Below are positions 6,594 to 8,762 of a DNA stretch of 8,762 nt, one piece after another (the first letter of the stretch is position 1; each line of letters begins with the position of its first letter). Below the pieces are notes generated by a model, which saw only the letters and a list, made by a program, of their open reading frames with translations, searched no databases and was not told the DNA's origin. The stretch is from Microbacterium sp. (GTDB lineage Bacteria > Actinomycetota > Actinomycetes > Actinomycetales > Microbacteriaceae). The translations under genes and the position numbers were made by a program. The stretch is from the NCBI GenBank assembly GCA_029267645.1, contig JAJUIM010000066.1:1-8762 (forward strand), written 5' to 3'.

Positions 6594-7262
6594 GTCGGCG
6601 AGGTCGACGTCGGCGTTGTAGCGGAAGATGCGCGCGGGGCGGTGCGGTCCGCTGCGGAACTCCTCGGTCGGCACGAGCGCCTCGGATCCCTCGAGCAGAC
6701 GGCGGAAGTTCGACGGATCCAGGCGGCGGCCGAGCACGGTCTCGTACACGCCGCGCAGCTCGGCGAGCGTGAACTCGTCGGGCAGGAGCGCTGCGGCGAT
6801 GCGGCTGTAGCCGGCCTTGTTGCGCAGCCGCCACACCGCGTAGTCGACGATGCGGTTGTGGTCGAAGGCGAGCGGCGGCAGCGCGTCGACGTCGTGCCAC
6901 TCGACGTTCTCGGGTGCATCGGCGCCCGCGCGCTGCGCCTCGACGAGGTCGCTGCGCAGCAGGGCCCAGTACACGACCGAGACGACGCGCGTCGGCGAGC
7001 GGTCGGTGTCGCCGAACGAGTAGAGCTGCTCGAGCCAGTTCGGCGCGAGGCCCGTCGTCTCGGCGAGCGTGCGGCGCGCCGCGTCGTCGAGCCCCTCGAC
7101 GCTCCGCAGCCAGCCGCCCGGCAGCGCCCACATCCCGTCGTGCGGATCGCGCGTGCGCCGCACGAGGGGGATCATCAGCACGTCGCGGTCGTCGCGCGAC
7201 CGCACCGAGAAGATGACGGTCGAGACGGCGACGCGGATCGGCTCATCTGTCGCGGAGGTCAC
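6570..7262 (-). CDS. NrtR-like regulator: degenerate NUDIX domain plus winged helix
   Basis: The 230-residue protein has an N-terminal NUDIX domain (about 8-140) and a C-terminal segment (about 148-222) resembling the winged helix of the NrtR family, transcription factors that sense ADP-ribose-type ligands and often control NAD synthesis. The box starting at Gly50 retains GX5E (Gly50, Glu56), Arg64, Glu68 and Gly71, but the pattern REUXEE reads RTLAET: Thr65 and Thr69 replace two acidic residues that normally bind metal. Hydrolysis is therefore probably lost or weak, as in many NrtR proteins. The tail contains the family-like stretches [27 protein letters not shown] and [12 protein letters not shown]. 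The GTG at 7262 follows a TAGGCT box by 6 nt and has no Shine-Dalgarno sequence, suggesting leaderless expression. It is divergent from thiM, and its stop shares CTAG with the ABC gene's stop. Alternatively it could be annotated simply as a NUDIX hydrolase; the regulated genes are unknown. Confidence 0.85.
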   Translation of the reverse strand: MTSATDEPIRVAVSTVIFSVRSRDDRDVLMIPLVRRTRDPHDGMWALPGGWLRSVEGLDDAARRTLAETTGLAPNWLEQLYSFGDTDRSPTRVVSVVYWALLRSDLVEAQRAGADAPENVEWHDVDALPPLAFDHNRIVDYAVWRLRNKAGYSRIAAALLPDEFTLAELRGVYETVLGRRLDPSNFRRLLEGSEALVPTEEFRSGPHRPARIFRYNADVDLADLGPLARD

Positions 7263-7268
7263 ACGGGG

Positions 7269-7274
7269 AGCCTA
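7269..7274 (-). promoter_or_regulatory. Promoter -10 box of the NUDIX regulator gene
   Basis: On the minus strand TAGGCT is followed by CCCCGT and then the GTG at 7262, so transcription should start on or beside the start codon. Its expected -35 region (about 7292-7297) lies just upstream of the thiM -10 box, so the two divergent promoters must interlock. No recognisable -35 consensus is present. Confidence 0.5.
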
Positions 7275-7303
7275 CCGATCGCCGCTCCGCGCTCCGTTTG
7301 CGC

Positions 7304-7309
7304 TACGCT
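7304..7309 (+). promoter_or_regulatory. Promoter -10 box of the thiamine operon
   Basis: TACGCT sits 11 bases before the first paired base of the TPP aptamer, placing the transcription start near 7316-7318, so the RNA would begin almost directly with the riboswitch. The 13-mer around it (7300-7312) is identical to that at the pseudouridine synthase promoter. No -35 hexamer near TTGACA is seen. Confidence 0.5.
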
Positions 7310-7320
7310 CGCTCTCGAAA

Positions 7321-7397
7321 GACACGGGGTGTCCCCACCGGGGGACTGAGAACAGACCCGTCGAACCTGATCTCGTTGAGACGAGCGGAGGGATGTC
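7321..7397 (+). promoter_or_regulatory. TPP riboswitch (THI element) controlling thiM-thiE
   Basis: The aptamer binds thiamine pyrophosphate and should repress the downstream genes. Conserved elements appear in order: GGGGTG (7326-7331), the variable P3 hairpin GTCCCC/GGGGAC (7331-7336 with 7341-7346), CTGAGA (7346-7351), ACCC (7356-7359, pairing GGGT of P2), GAACCTGATC (7363-7372), the P5 hairpin CTCGT/ACGAG (7372-7376 with 7381-7385) and GCGGAGGGA (7385-7393). P1 can form between GACA (7321-7324) and TGTC (7394-7397). The P4 strand AGG (7389-7391) is also the core of the thiM ribosome binding site, so ligand binding would hide it directly. There is no room for a separate expression platform or a terminator, so control is inferred to be translational. 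Confidence 0.95.
7387..7392 (+). promoter_or_regulatory. Shine-Dalgarno of thiM, inside the aptamer
   Basis: GGAGGG is a strong ribosome binding sequence. It has zero spacing to the in-frame ATG at 7393 but a good 6-nt spacing to the ATG at 7399, which decides the start in favour of 7399. The six bases lie within the conserved 3' part of the TPP aptamer. Confidence 0.85.
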
Positions 7398-7398
7398 G

Positions 7399-8205
7399 AT
7401 GCTGACGCATGCCGGCGCGCGAGAGAGCGCGCAGACACTTCAGGCGCTGCGCGAGGGGAGCCCCCTCGTGCAGTGCATCACGAATGCCGTGGTGACGAAC
7501 TTCACCGCGAACGCCCTGCTGGCGGCGGGCGCGGCGCCCGTCATGGCCGACGTGCCGGGCGAGGCCGGCGAGCTCGCGGGGGCGGCCGACGCGCTGCTCA
7601 TCAACCTCGGCACGCCGACGACCGAGCAGCGCGAGGCGATCGTCGAGGCCGTCGCGGCCGCGCGGGCCGCGGAGACGCCGTGGATCCTCGATCCCGTCGG
7701 CGTCGGCGCGCTCACGCTGCGCACGGGCTTCGCGCGCGAGCTGCTCGGCTCGCGGCCCGCCGTGATCCGCGGCAACGCGTCGGAGGTCCGCGCGCTTGCC
7801 GGCCTGGGCGCGGGCGGGCGCGGCGTCGAGTCGACCGACGGGGTCGAGGCCGCGCGCGACGCGGCGCTCGAGCTCACGTCGACGACGGGCGCGGTCGTCG
7901 CGATCTCGGGGCCCGTCGACCTCATCGTGTCGACGTCGGGCGAGGTGCGCGTGCCGGGCGGCAGCGCGTACCTCACGCGCGTCACGGGCGGCGGCTGCTC
8001 GCTCGGCGCGATCGTCGCGGCGTGCGTCGCCGTGTCGGATCCGACGACCGGCGCCGTCGCGGCGCACGCGCTCTACGCGGCGGCCTCGGAACGCGCGGCC
8101 GCGCTCGCCGCGGGCCCCGGCACGTTCGCAGCGGCGTTCCTCGACGCGCTCGCGGGCGTCGCGCCAGACGAGCTCGCGTCTCGCGGGGCGGGGGAGCAGG
8201 CATGA
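7399..8205 (+). CDS. thiM: Hydroxyethylthiazole kinase ThiM
   Basis: ThiM phosphorylates 4-methyl-5-(2-hydroxyethyl)thiazole with ATP, a salvage step that supplies the thiazole half of thiamine. The 268-residue length is normal for the family. Visible motifs are VQCITNAVV (24-32), GAAPVMAD (44-51), [18 protein letters not shown] (95-104), IRGNASE (123-129) and [10 protein letters not shown] (195-204), which holds the predicted catalytic Cys200; the family usually has TGTGC, so Gly replaces the middle Thr. The protein is cytoplasmic. The start at 7399 is set by the ribosome binding site 6 nt upstream, although the ATG at 7393 is in frame. It is preceded by a TPP riboswitch and overlaps thiE by four bases (ATGA), so the two are co-transcribed and probably translationally coupled. 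Confidence 0.96.
   Translation: MLTHAGARESAQTLQALREGSPLVQCITNAVVTNFTANALLAAGAAPVMADVPGEAGELAGAADALLINLGTPTTEQREAIVEAVAAARAAETPWILDPVGVGALTLRTGFARELLGSRPAVIRGNASEVRALAGLGAGGRGVESTDGVEAARDAALELTSTTGAVVAISGPVDLIVSTSGEVRVPGGSAYLTRVTGGGCSLGAIVAACVAVSDPTTGAVAAHALYAAASERAAALAAGPGTFAAAFLDALAGVAPDELASRGAGEQA
8191..8196 (+). promoter_or_regulatory. Shine-Dalgarno of thiE within the thiM 3' end
   Basis: GGGGAG lies 5 nt before the thiE ATG at 8202, inside the last codons of thiM. Together with the ATGA stop/start overlap it supports coupled translation, which would pass riboswitch control of thiM on to thiE. Confidence 0.7.
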
Positions 8206-8762
8206 CCCGCGCGTTCGACCTCTCGACCTACCTCGTCGCCGACCTCGCGACGATCGGCGACCGTGACCCCGTCGACGTCGTGCGCCGCGCGGTCGACGGC
8301 GGCGCGACGATCGTGCAGATCCGCGGCAAGGACGTCCCGACCGCGCGCCTGCTCGACGTCCTCGTCGCCTGCGCCGAGGCGATCGGATCGCGCGCGGCGC
8401 TCGTCGTCGACGACAGGGTCGACGTGTTCCTCGCTGCCCGCGCGGCGGGCGCGGCCGTCGACGGCGTGCACGTCGGCCAGAGCGACCTGCCGGTCGCCGC
8501 GGTGCGCGCGCTCGTCGGCCCGGACGCGATCGTGGGCCTGAGCGCCGGCACGCCCGACGAGCTCGAGGCCGTGCGCGGCCTCCCCGCGGGAACGGTCGAC
8601 TATCTCGGCGTGGGCGCGGTGCGAGCGACGCCGACGAAGCCCGATCACCCGGATCCGCTCGGCTGGGAGGGCGTCGCCCGCGTCGTCGGCGCCGCGGGCG
8701 ACCTGCCGTGCGTCGCGATCGGCGGCGTCGGGCCGGGCGATGCGGCATCGGCCCGCGCGGCG
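8202..8762 (+). CDS. thiE: Thiamine phosphate synthase ThiE (3' end cut by window)
   Basis: ThiE condenses HMP-PP with hydroxyethylthiazole phosphate, releasing pyrophosphate and giving thiamine phosphate; it uses the product of ThiM. The first 187 residues are present, and the frame is still open at the window edge; the usual length is about 210-220. Motifs of the TIM-barrel family are VQIRGKD (38-44), [13 protein letters not shown] (67-79), [10 protein letters not shown] (88-97), GLSAGTPDE (112-120), [14 protein letters not shown] (133-146) and VAIGGVGPG (171-179). The metal-binding Asp71, the Gln39/Lys43 pair, Ser114, and Thr143/Thr145/Lys146 match residues known to bind pyrophosphate or metal. 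Asp70 stands where most homologues have Asn (NDRVD). The ATG overlaps the thiM stop codon. Gene identity is secure; only the C-terminus is missing because of the window edge. Confidence 0.95.
   Translation, partial: MTRAFDLSTYLVADLATIGDRDPVDVVRRAVDGGATIVQIRGKDVPTARLLDVLVACAEAIGSRAALVVDDRVDVFLAARAAGAAVDGVHVGQSDLPVAAVRALVGPDAIVGLSAGTPDELEAVRGLPAGTVDYLGVGAVRATPTKPDHPDPLGWEGVARVVGAAGDLPCVAIGGVGPGDAASARAA

Noticed and set aside
4627..7131. An 834-codon minus-strand open frame covering the ABC exporter.
   Set aside because: It is Arg/Ala/Asp/His-rich and antisense to a protein with every ABC transporter motif intact; its upstream part overlaps the NUDIX gene in the wrong frame.
7069..7398. Open extension upstream of thiM in frame.
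   Set aside because: It crosses the NUDIX gene antisense and the whole riboswitch; the ribosome binding site fixes the start at 7399.
1..8762. Mobile elements, CRISPR arrays, toxin-antitoxin pairs, tRNA or rRNA genes, or a new defence system.
   Set aside because: No transposase, terminal inverted repeats, repeat-spacer pattern, small paired genes or structural RNA genes could be seen; all genes belong to known housekeeping, transport or thiamine families with uniform base composition.

Overview
The window is a compact, very GC-rich stretch of chromosome with about 70% G+C. Codons end almost always in G or C, GTG starts are frequent, and no intergenic gap exceeds about 160 bp. The -10 hexamers are of TAnnnT type, and three genes appear to begin at or next to their own transcription start. 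Together with a TPP riboswitch that directly overlaps a ribosome binding site, this points to a high-GC actinobacterium, most likely Microbacteriaceae; I cannot fix the genus. There is no sign of a phage, insertion sequence, CRISPR array, tRNA or rRNA. All seven genes look intact except the last, which is cut by the window edge.

Layout. Positions 94-1905 (+) encode a gamma-glutamyltransferase-family Ntn hydrolase without a signal peptide and without the usual gamma-glutamyl-binding residues. Positions 1944-2963 (+) encode an RluA-type pseudouridine synthase with its own promoter. A strong bidirectional hairpin at 2963-3004 separates it from a convergent 14-helix DHA2-type MFS exporter at 3015-4517 (-). 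A 160-bp divergent intergenic region, containing two promoter-like boxes and a perfect spaced inverted repeat, leads to an ABC half-exporter at 4678-6573 (+). Its stop codon overlaps, in the tetramer CTAG, the stop of a convergent NrtR-like gene (NUDIX domain plus winged helix) at 6570-7262 (-). A short divergent region with two closely spaced promoters leads to the thiamine operon: a TPP riboswitch (7321-7397), thiM (7399-8205) and thiE (8202 to the window end), the two genes coupled by an ATGA overlap.

How the genes work together. thiM and thiE form a classical salvage/synthesis pair: ThiM phosphorylates hydroxyethylthiazole and ThiE joins the product to HMP-PP, giving thiamine phosphate under feedback control by TPP. 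The two divergent exporters may share control through the inverted repeat between them; this is inference. The NrtR-like protein is a probable transcription factor whose NUDIX catalytic box is degenerate; its target could be its own promoter region, the thiamine operon or distant genes. The GGT-like enzyme and the pseudouridine synthase have no evident link to the rest.

I do not find a clearly new multi-gene system. The most rewarding observations are the GGT-like enzyme with a rebuilt substrate pocket, the aptamer that contains its own ribosome binding site, the divergent exporter operator candidate, the repeated leaderless-promoter pattern and the excess of the palindrome GGATCC.
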